From the NCBI RefSeq assembly GCF_009731465.1, contig NZ_AP021887.1, positions 304,001-368,000 on the forward strand: DNA of 64,000 bases, written 5' to 3'. The notes beneath the pieces are model-generated. The model saw only the letters and a program-made list of their open reading frames with translations, had not been told where the DNA came from and made no database searches. Source of the stretch: Streptococcus sp. 116-D4. GTDB taxonomy: Bacteria; Bacillota; Bacilli; Lactobacillales; Streptococcaceae. Below, one piece after another: positions 57,379 through 64,000 of this stretch; within the stretch, counting starts at the first letter, position 1, and each line of letters begins with the position of its first letter. The position numbers and the translations under genes are program-made.

Positions 57379-57990
57379 ATGGAGTTTTTTGATAAATTTC
57401 ATGCCTTGTGCTTTGGATTTTTAGTACTAATAATCGTCATTACAGTTCCTTATACGATTAACCATGGGGATTTTTTTCAAAATGAGCCTGCACTGATGAT
57501 TGTAAGTCTTCTAGTAACCTCTCTGAGTGTTGCTTATGCTAGAAAGTTTGAAATGATTTCTTTTGGGATGTTAAGCAGGAAACAACTTTTACTTTTCATT
57601 GCAATCTTTCTTCTAAGTGTGCTTGAGATGCTGGTTTATATTCATTTCTTCGCTATTTCTTCTGGCGCGGGAGTTCAACACTTGGCGGAAGTCAGCAGAG
57701 GAATTTCTCTGTCTTTGATTTTGACTTCCTCAGTTTTTGGCCCCATCCAGGAGGAACTCATTTTCAGAGGACTTCTTCAGGGGGCTATATTTGACAATTC
57801 TTGGTTAGGGCTTGTGCTAACTTCCTCTATCTTTTCTTTCATGCATGGACCTTCTAATGTTTCTTCGTTTATTTTTTATCTACTTGGGGGCTTGTTGCTG
57901 GGCTTTGCTTATAAAAAGAGTCAAAACTTATGGGTTTCTACTCTAGTTCACATGTTTTACAATGCTTGGCCACTCTTAACTTATTTCTAA
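57379..57990 (+). CDS. pncP: PncP-like CAAX-protease family protein
   Basis: 203 residues, six or more transmembrane segments. CPBP motifs EELIFRGLL, FSFMHG and LVHMFYN are intact. It is the last gene of the Blp locus as in pneumococcus. TGAGGAGGA precedes ATG 57379. Confidence 0.88.
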   Translation: MEFFDKFHALCFGFLVLIIVITVPYTINHGDFFQNEPALMIVSLLVTSLSVAYARKFEMISFGMLSRKQLLLFIAIFLLSVLEMLVYIHFFAISSGAGVQHLAEVSRGISLSLILTSSVFGPIQEELIFRGLLQGAIFDNSWLGLVLTSSIFSFMHGPSNVSSFIFYLLGGLLLGFAYKKSQNLWVSTLVHMFYNAWPLLTYF

Positions 57991-57997
57991 AAATTAT

Positions 57998-58033
57998 GAA
58001 AAGGTAAGCAGAAGATGGTGCTTGCCTTTTTCT
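57998..58033 (+). terminator. terminator after pncP
   Basis: AAAAGGTAAGC pairs with GCTTGCCTTTT (one G-U), followed by TTC. Confidence 0.85.
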
Positions 58034-58094
58034 TTCTAGAATCCTAGCCCAAGCCAATCCAGATGCCTTTCTTTGAGAATCGGGTGTGGAGCGG

Positions 58095-58123
58095 TTGACG
58101 AATAGACCAAAAACTAGTAGAAT
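58095..58123 (+). promoter_or_regulatory. ccrZ promoter
   Basis: TTGACG (58095-58100), 17 bases, TAGAAT (58118-58123). Confidence 0.7.
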
Positions 58124-58152
58124 AGTAAGGAAACTTTATACGGAGGAAAGAA

Positions 58153-58947
58153 ATGGATTTGGGTGATAATGAGCTAATACTGACTCCCATACCTGGGAAA
58201 AGTGGCAAGGCTTATATGGGTAGCTATCCTGATGGGAAGCGCATCTTTGTAAAAATGAACACCTCTCCAATCCTACCTGGTCTAGCTAGAGAACAAATTG
58301 CTCCACAATTATTATGGAGTCGCCGTTTGGCAGATGGTCGTGATATGAGTGCTCAAGAATGGTTGACAGGCAAGATATTGACCCCCTATGATATGAATCG
58401 TAAACAAATCGTCAATATTTTAACCCGTCTTCATCGCTCACGTCCGTTGATGACACAGTTGAGTCGTTTGGGATATGTCATGGAAACACCTGTAGATTTA
58501 CTACAGTCTTGGCAGGAAACGGCTCCAGATGCTTTGCGTAAAAATCATTTTATCAGTGAAGTGATGGCTGATTTACGTCAGACTATTCCAGGATTTAGAG
58601 AGGACTATGCGACCATTGTCCATGGAGATGTACGACATAGTAATTGGATTGAGACAGACAGTGGCTTGATTTATTTGGTGGATTGGGACTCGGTTCGCTT
58701 GACCGACCGCATGTTTGATGTGGCCCATATGCTCTGCCATTATATTCCAGAACATCAGTGGAAGGAATGGTTGACCTACTACGGTTACAAGTATAATCAA
58801 ACGGTATTAAATAAATTGTACTGGTATGCTCAATTATCTTATTTGAGCCAGATTTCCAAGTATTATATGAACCAAGATTTAGAAAATGTCAATCGGGAGA
58901 TCCATGGCTTGCGTCACTTCCGAGACAAGTATGGAAAGAGAAGATGA
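58153..58947 (+). CDS. ccrZ: CcrZ, phosphotransferase-family cell-cycle regulator
   Basis: 264 residues of the APH/choline-kinase-like fold. Catalytic loop HGDVRHSNW (about 157-165) and metal-binding DWDSVRL are intact. The sequence matches pneumococcal CcrZ, which binds FtsZ and links division with DnaA-driven replication. The gene overlaps trmB by four bases, as in pneumococcus. The natural substrate is less certain than the cell-cycle role. Confidence 0.92.
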   Translation: MDLGDNELILTPIPGKSGKAYMGSYPDGKRIFVKMNTSPILPGLAREQIAPQLLWSRRLADGRDMSAQEWLTGKILTPYDMNRKQIVNILTRLHRSRPLMTQLSRLGYVMETPVDLLQSWQETAPDALRKNHFISEVMADLRQTIPGFREDYATIVHGDVRHSNWIETDSGLIYLVDWDSVRLTDRMFDVAHMLCHYIPEHQWKEWLTYYGYKYNQTVLNKLYWYAQLSYLSQISKYYMNQDLENVNREIHGLRHFRDKYGKRR

Positions 58948-59579
58948 GAGTTAGAAATCGTAAAGGGGCAACAGCATTACTAGAGGCAAATCCCCAGTAT
59001 GTGGTCCTCAATCCCTTGGAAGCCAAGGGGAAATGGCGGGACTTGTTCGGAAACGACAATCCCATTCATGTGGAGGTTGGAAGTGGAAAGGGTGCCTTTG
59101 TTTCAGGTATGGCCAAGCAAAATCCTGACATCAACTATATCGGGATTGATATTCAAAAGTCTGTTTTGAGCTACGCTTTGGACAAGGTGCTTGAAGTTGG
59201 AGTGCCTAATATCAAGCTACTGTGGGTGGATGGTTCTGATTTGACAGACTACTTTGAAGACGGTGAGATTGATCGCTTGTATCTGAACTTTTCAGATCCA
59301 TGGCCGAAAAAACGCCATGAAAAGCGTCGTTTGACTTACAAGACCTTTTTGTATACCTTCAAGCGTATCTTGCCTGAAAATGGAGAAATTCATTTCAAGA
59401 CAGATAACCGTGGCTTGTTTGAGTACAGCCTAGTGAGCTTTTCTCAATATGGCATGAAGCTCAATGGTGTCTGGCTTGATTTACATGCCAGTGATTTTGA
59501 AGGCAATGTCATGACAGAATACGAGCAAAAATTCTCCAACAAGGGGCAAGTTATCTATCGAGTTGAGGCTCAGTTTTAA
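58944..59579 (+). CDS. trmB: tRNA (guanine-N7)-methyltransferase
   Basis: 211 residues. SAM-binding [11 protein letters not shown] (about 45-55), GIDIQKSVL and the family signature [17 protein letters not shown] are intact. It methylates G46 in tRNA variable loops. Confidence 0.96.
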   Translation: MRVRNRKGATALLEANPQYVVLNPLEAKGKWRDLFGNDNPIHVEVGSGKGAFVSGMAKQNPDINYIGIDIQKSVLSYALDKVLEVGVPNIKLLWVDGSDLTDYFEDGEIDRLYLNFSDPWPKKRHEKRRLTYKTFLYTFKRILPENGEIHFKTDNRGLFEYSLVSFSQYGMKLNGVWLDLHASDFEGNVMTEYEQKFSNKGQVIYRVEAQF

Positions 59580-59731
59580 TCTAAAGAGATGTGAAAAACT
59601 GTTTCGCACTTAAAAAGTTAAACAAATCATATATTCTAAGGATTTAGTTCTGTATTGCGCAGGATTAGGTCCTTTTAGTTTGATTTCAAAACAGGTGGTT
59701 TTTGCTAAGAGTGTATTTGCGGCCAGATAAG

Positions 59732-59740
59732 TGGTATAAT
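59732..59740 (+). promoter_or_regulatory. extended -10 close to the GH3 start codon
   Basis: TGGTATAAT ends nine bases before the ATG at 59750, so the transcript would begin at or just before the start codon. The GGAAAGG between them would be mostly untranscribed. Confidence 0.55.
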
Positions 59741-59749
59741 GGAAAGGTT

Positions 59750-60917
59750 ATGAGAAATAGTATAAATCCTCTTGTATTCTATCTTTTCTTTTTTCTTGTC
59801 ATACTTGGTTTGATTTTTTCTGATTATCAACAACAGAGACAAGTAGAGGTGCAGGTAGAAAAAGAGGTTCAAGTAGAAAAAACTGAAACAACTATTGAAA
59901 CTAGTGAAGGAGAGAAAAATAAGGTTATCGAAGACAGATTAGCCACGATGACCTTGGAAGAGAAAGTAGGACAATTATTTTGGGCTAGAGTTCCTTCTAA
60001 TCATCAGATAGAAGATCTTCGATCCTATCATTTGTCTGGTTATATCTTATTTGGCAGAGATTTTGAGGGTCGAAGCATAGAGGATATAAAGGCTTTGACA
60101 AAGAGCTACCAAGCTGCTGCAAAAATTCCTTTGTTGATTGGTTCAGATGAAGAGGGAGGGACAGTGACTCGTATCAGTTCGATTTTAGAAACTCCTTTTC
60201 AATCTCCAATGGCACTTTATCAGCAAGGGGGATGGAGGCGGTGCTTTCTGATACGAAGGAAAAGGCAGAGCTGTAAAATCTGTTGGCATCAATGCTGGCC
60301 TTTTCCCCGTTGCGGATCTTGCAAGGAATCAATCAGCCTTCATTTATGATCGAACGATTGGACAAGATGCCTCAACAACTGCAAGCTATGTTCAGCAGGT
60401 TGTAGAAGAACTTAAAAAGAGCAAGATTGGGTCAACCTTGAAACATTTTCCAGGATATGGCGATAATGGAGATAGTCATACCGCTATTATCCAAGACAAC
60501 CGTTCTCTGGATGAATTAAGACAAGTTGATTTTCTTCCCTTTCAAGCTGGGATAGATGCAGGGGCAGATAGCATCTTAGTCTCTCACAATATCCTATCTA
60601 AAATTGACACGGTGCCATCATCTATCTCACCGAAAATCACGGACCTTCTTCGTAAGGAACTGCATTTCAAAGGTGTCATTCTGACAGATGATTTTGATAT
60701 GGCAGGATTAGCCGATTTTGTCAGTCAGGAAGAAGCTGCTTTTCAAGTGATTGTAGCTGGAAATGATTTGATCCTAGGGTCTTCCTATCAAACTCAGATT
60801 CCTTATCTATTAAAGAAAATTTCCTCTGGAGAGTTGACAGAAGAGCGTATTGATGAGTCTGTCAGACGCATTTTAAATTGGAAATACGACTTGGGCTTAT
60901 TAGGAGCGTCTCAGTAA
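59750..60917 (+). pseudogene. GH3 beta-N-acetylhexosaminidase, two frameshifts
   Basis: Intact form would be about 389 residues: a signal anchor (about 5-22), a Glu/Val linker and a GH3 domain with GQLFWARVP, LLIGSDEEGGTVTR and catalytic-loop motif KHFPGYGDNGDSHT. The frame breaks at GCAAGGGGGATGG (60224-60236), where a sixth G would restore it, and at GAGCTGTAAAATC (60269-60280), where one added T would remove the TAA and restore the frame to 60917. Between and after the breaks the family sequence continues in the shifted frames. It is either a recent pseudogene or two base-calling errors. NagZ-type enzymes release GlcNAc from glycans or muropeptides. Confidence 0.85.
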
Positions 60918-60956
60918 GTCTTTTAAGCCCAGACAAAAAGCTTCAAGGTCAAATCC

Positions 60957-60985
60957 TTGCAGGTTGGCTTGATTTGTGTTATAAT
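60957..60985 (+). promoter_or_regulatory. rimP-nusA-infB operon promoter
   Basis: TTGCAG (60957-60962), 17 bases, TATAAT (60980-60985) with TG extension. Confidence 0.75.
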
Positions 60986-61045
60986 TATAACAAGAATATG
61001 AGAAAGTGAGGCGGGGAAATATCTTCGCCTCTTGCTTGTGAGGAG

Positions 61046-61525
61046 GTGGACACAATCGCAACTATCGTAGAATTAGTCAGAGAAGTCGTAGAACCTGTCA
61101 TTGAAGCTCCCTTTGAACTCGTTGATATCGAGTACGGAAAGATTGGCAGTGACATGATTCTTAGTATTTTTGTAGATAAACCAGAGGGAATTACCTTGAA
61201 CGACACAGCGGACTTGACAGAGATTATCAGTCCTGTCCTTGATACTATCAAGCCAGATCCCTTCCCGGAACAATATTTCCTAGAAATCACCAGCCCAGGC
61301 TTGGAGCGTCCTTTGAAAACTAAGGAAGCAGTCGCTGGAGCAGTTGGGAAATACATCCATGTTGGACTTTACCAAGCCATCGATAAGCAAAAGGTCTTTG
61401 AAGGAACCTTGCTAGCCTTTGAAGAGGATGAGTTGACTATGGAATATATGGACAAGACGCGTAAGAAAACGGTCCAAATTCCATACAGTTTAGTATCAAA
61501 AGCACGTTTAGCAGTAAAATTATAG
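61046..61525 (+). CDS. rimP: ribosome maturation factor RimP
   Basis: 159 residues as usually started (GTG 61046). Two domains; SPGLERPL (about 93-100) is the family core. It assists 30S maturation. The start is odd: AGGAGG (61041-61046) overlaps the GTG, whereas an in-frame ATC at 61055 is eight bases from it, an ideal distance. Either the GTG is read with another weak site or initiation is at the ATC. Confidence 0.92.
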   Translation: MDTIATIVELVREVVEPVIEAPFELVDIEYGKIGSDMILSIFVDKPEGITLNDTADLTEIISPVLDTIKPDPFPEQYFLEITSPGLERPLKTKEAVAGAVGKYIHVGLYQAIDKQKVFEGTLLAFEEDELTMEYMDKTRKKTVQIPYSLVSKARLAVKL

Positions 61526-61567
61526 TAAAAGAAAGGAAGCTTTTGAGGATTCAAAAGTGAAGAAAAA

Positions 61568-62704
61568 ATGAGTAAAGAAATGCTAGAGGCCTTCCGCATT
61601 TTGGAAGAAGACAAGGGAATCAAAAAAGAAGACATCATTGATACAGTGGTGGAATCACTTCGTTCAGCCTATCGCAGACGTTATGGGCAGTCTGACAGTG
61701 TGGCCATTGATTTCAACGAAAAGACAGGTGACTTTACAGTTTATACTGTTCGTGAAGTTGTTGATGAAGTATTTGATAGCCGTTTGGAAATCAGTTTGAA
61801 AGATGCTCTTGCCATTAATTCAGCCTATGAACTTGGTGACAAAATCAAGTTTGAAGAAGCACCTGCTGAGTTTGGTCGTGTAGCAGCTCAATCTGCCAAA
61901 CAAACCATCATGGAAAAAATGCGCAAGCAAACACGTGCCATCACTTACAATACTTACAAAGAGCATGAACAAGAAATCATGTCTGGTACTGTAGAACGCT
62001 TTGACAACAGATTTATCTATGTCAATCTCGGCAGTATCGAAGCCCAATTGTCAAAACAAGACCAAATTCCTGGAGAAGTTTTTGCTTCTCATGATCGTAT
62101 CGAAGTATATGTTTACAAGGTTGAAGACAACCCTCGTGGTGTCAACGTCTTTGTTAGCCGTAGCCATCCAGAAATGATCAAACGCTTGATGGAGCAAGAA
62201 ATTCCAGAAGTTTATGATGGAACTGTTGAAATCATGAGCGTGGCTCGTGAAGCTGGTGACCGTACTAAGGTTGCAGTTCGTAGCCACAATCCAAACGTGG
62301 ACGCTATCGGTACAATCGTTGGACGTGGTGGTGCTAATATCAAGAAGATTACTAGCAAGTTCCACCCAGCTCGCTACGATGCCAAGAGCGACCGTATGGT
62401 CCCAATCGAAGAAAATATCGACGTTATCGAGTGGGTAGCAGATCCAGCTGAATTTATCTACAATGCCATCGCTCCTGCTGAAGTTGACCAAGTTATCTTT
62501 GATGAAAACGACAGCAAACGTGCCTTGGTGGTTGTTCCTGATAACAAGCTTTCTCTTGCCATTGGTCGCCGTGGACAAAACGTTCGTTTGGCAGCTCATT
62601 TGACAGGCTATCGTATCGATATCAAGTCTGCAAGTGAGTTTGAAGCCATGGAAGAAGCTGATTTGGTAGACTTGGAAGCAGAAAACGATACTGTTGAAGA
62701 ATAA
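61568..62704 (+). CDS. nusA: transcription factor NusA
   Basis: 378 residues. N-terminal RNA-polymerase-binding domain, S1 domain (about 132-200) and two KH domains (AIGTIVGRGGANIKKI; LAIGRRGQNVRLAAHLTGY). The acidic C-terminal repeats of proteobacterial NusA are absent, normal in Firmicutes. The ribosome site is weak and purine-rich. Confidence 0.97.
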   Translation: MSKEMLEAFRILEEDKGIKKEDIIDTVVESLRSAYRRRYGQSDSVAIDFNEKTGDFTVYTVREVVDEVFDSRLEISLKDALAINSAYELGDKIKFEEAPAEFGRVAAQSAKQTIMEKMRKQTRAITYNTYKEHEQEIMSGTVERFDNRFIYVNLGSIEAQLSKQDQIPGEVFASHDRIEVYVYKVEDNPRGVNVFVSRSHPEMIKRLMEQEIPEVYDGTVEIMSVAREAGDRTKVAVRSHNPNVDAIGTIVGRGGANIKKITSKFHPARYDAKSDRMVPIEENIDVIEWVADPAEFIYNAIAPAEVDQVIFDENDSKRALVVVPDNKLSLAIGRRGQNVRLAAHLTGYRIDIKSASEFEAMEEADLVDLEAENDTVEE

Positions 62705-62725
62705 AAACTGCTAGAGGAGGGAAAG

Positions 62726-63019
62726 ATGAAAACGAGAAAAATCCCTTTGCGCAAGTCTGTTGTGTCTAACGAAGTGATTGATAAGCGTGATTTGCTTCGT
62801 ATTGTCAAGAACAAAGAAGGACAGGTCTTTATCGACCCGACAGGCAAGGCCAATGGCCGTGGCGCTTATATCAAGCTAGACAATAAAGAAGCCCTAGAGG
62901 CGAAAAAGAAGAAGGTCTTTAACCGCAGCTTTAACATGGAAGTGGAGGAAAGCTTTTATGACGAGTTGATTGCTTATGTGGATCACAAAGTAAAAAGAAG
63001 AGAGTTAGGACTTGAATAA
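62726..63019 (+). CDS. ylxR: YlxR (RnpM) RNA-binding protein
   Basis: 97 residues, DUF448 family with RKIPLRKSVVSNE and GRGAYIK. YlxR has been linked to RNase P modulation in Bacillus. GAGGAGGG precedes the ATG. It overlaps ylxQ by eight bases. Confidence 0.92.
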   Translation: MKTRKIPLRKSVVSNEVIDKRDLLRIVKNKEGQVFIDPTGKANGRGAYIKLDNKEALEAKKKKVFNRSFNMEVEESFYDELIAYVDHKVKRRELGLE

Positions 63020-63311
63020 GCAAAAGATAAGCAATCTCTTGGGACTTGCTCAACGAGCAGGGCGTATCATATCGGGTGAAGAATTGGTCGTTAAAGCGAT
63101 TCAAGATGGCAAGGCCAAGTTGGTCTTTCTCGCCCATGATGCTGGACCCAACCTAACCAAGAAGATTCAAGATAAAAGTCATTATTATCAAGTAGAAATT
63201 GTAACCGTGTTTTCAACACTGGAATTAAGCATAGCAGTCGGAAAATCGAGAAAGGTTTTGGCTGTAACAGATGCTGGATTTACAAAGAAAATGAGGTCTC
63301 TTATGGAATAG
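63012..63311 (+). CDS. ylxQ: YlxQ, L7Ae-type RNA-binding protein
   Basis: 99 residues starting at TTG 63012 inside the ylxR end. L7Ae/L30e fold with LLGLAQRAGRIISGEE and KLVFLAHDAGPN. It binds kink-turn RNAs; its target is unknown. The TTG start and overlap suggest coupled, lower translation. Confidence 0.9.
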   Translation: MNKQKISNLLGLAQRAGRIISGEELVVKAIQDGKAKLVFLAHDAGPNLTKKIQDKSHYYQVEIVTVFSTLELSIAVGKSRKVLAVTDAGFTKKMRSLME

Positions 63312-63327
63312 AAGAGGAGGACATGAT

Positions 63328-64000
63328 TTGTCTAAGAAAAGATTGTACGAAATCGCAAAAGAACTTGGAAAAGAAAGTAAAGAAGTTGTAGCGCGTGCAA
63401 AAGAGTTGGGCTTGGATGTGAAAAGCCACTCATCAAGTGTGGAAGAAGCTGCCGCTGCAAAAATTGCTGCCAGCTTTAAGTCTGCAGCTGCTCCGAAAGC
63501 AGAAGCGAAACTTGTAGCACCAAAAGCAAGTGCAGAAAAGAAAGCTGAAAAATCTGAGCCAGCAAAACCAGCTGTAGCCAAGGAAGGGGCAAAATCTGCA
63601 GAGCCAGTCGCTCCTAAAGCAGAAAAAGTAGCAGCTAAACCGCAAAGTCGTAATTTCAAGGCTGAGCGCGAAGCACGTGCCAAAGAGCAGGCAGAACGAC
63701 GCAAGCAAAATAAGGGCAATAACCGTAACCAACAACAAAACGGAAACCGTCAGAAAAACGACGGCCGTAATGGTGGAAAACAAGGTCAAGGCAATCGTGA
63801 CAATCGTCGCTTTAGTGACCAAGCTAAGAAACAGCAAGGTCAGCAAAATCGTGGAAATGAGCGTCGTAAACAAGAGGACAAGCGTCCAAATCAAGTGGCT
63901 CCACGTATTGACTTTAAAGCCCGTGCAGCAGCTCTAAAAGCAGAGCAAAATGCAGAGTACGCACGCTCAAGCGAGGAGCGCTTCAAACAATCGCAAGCTG
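63328..64000 (+). CDS. infB: translation initiation factor IF-2, N-terminal part
   Basis: 224 residues before the window edge. TTG start at 63328, seven bases after AGGAGG; the nearby ATG at 63323 is in the wrong frame. IF-2 N-terminal domain (KKRLYEIAKELGKESKEVV) is followed by the long Ala/Lys and Asn/Gln/Arg-rich linker. The GTPase domain lies outside the window. Confidence 0.96.
   Translation, partial: MSKKRLYEIAKELGKESKEVVARAKELGLDVKSHSSSVEEAAAAKIAASFKSAAAPKAEAKLVAPKASAEKKAEKSEPAKPAVAKEGAKSAEPVAPKAEKVAAKPQSRNFKAEREARAKEQAERRKQNKGNNRNQQQNGNRQKNDGRNGGKQGQGNRDNRRFSDQAKKQQGQQNRGNERRKQEDKRPNQVAPRIDFKARAAALKAEQNAEYARSSEERFKQSQA

Noticed and set aside
63225..63894. Minus-strand ORFs opposite infB
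   Set aside because: Low-complexity Ala/Phe/Leu shadows of the IF-2 linker.

Overview
The window reads as chromosome of a mitis-group Streptococcus (S. mitis, S. oralis, S. pseudopneumoniae or a close relative of S. pneumoniae). The evidence is low-GC Firmicute codon use, strong AAGGAGG ribosome sites, TGnTATAAT promoters, five BOX repeats, a Blp bacteriocin locus, YSIRK/LPXTG surface proteins and gene order that matches two pneumococcal blocks as I remember them (murI-to-pepA, and nptA/endoglycosidase/pgk-to-infB). No rRNA, tRNA, CRISPR array or insertion sequence was seen.

Layout. 1-3110: start of an XRE regulator, then malolactic enzyme and malate permease. 3111-6475: an intergenic region with a Phe/Tyr-rich leader peptide and an intrinsic terminator, then a three-gene ABC importer probably for aromatic amino acids. 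6853-12015: a 1720-residue wall-anchored GH95 alpha-fucosidase. 12346-18528: a tightly packed housekeeping run (UPF0154, murI, RdgB fusion, phosphoesterase, CBS protein, XerD-like, scpA, scpB, rluB, yidD). 18639-22360: the piuBCDA iron importer on the minus strand. Then galE, pepA, a small immunity-like protein and a Na/Pi transporter. 27363-32636: a wall-anchored GH85 endo-beta-N-acetylglucosaminidase with the same promoter and cre layout as the fucosidase. Then pgk, an ArAE-family membrane protein, glnR-glnA, a padR/DUF2812 module, and the heat-shock operon hrcA-grpE-dnaK-dnaJ with two CIRCE operators.

44113-57990 combines the PptAB peptide exporter with a Blp quorum-sensing bacteriocin locus: blpT, blpSRH, pheromone gene blpC (too short for routine ORF calling), full-length exporter genes blpA and blpB, two double-glycine peptides, a membrane protein, a wall-anchored thioredoxin-like protein, and the CAAX-protease/immunity genes blpY, blpZ and pncP. 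Five BlpR-type boxes precede the units. The right end is ccrZ, trmB, a frameshifted GH3 gene and rimP-nusA-ylxR-ylxQ-infB (infB runs off the edge).

The points most worth attention are: (1) the LPXTG-anchored CSHC thioredoxin inside the BlpR regulon, next to two bacteriocin-like peptides that each carry two cysteines, one of them of an unusual His/Tyr/Arg-rich type; (2) a pair of homologous RNA-like elements after grpE and after dnaK whose stems differ by compensatory changes, plus a multi-branched inverted-repeat structure directly upstream of dnaK; (3) an apparent aromatic-amino-acid attenuator without T-box signatures. No database was available; locus comparisons to S. pneumoniae are from memory.
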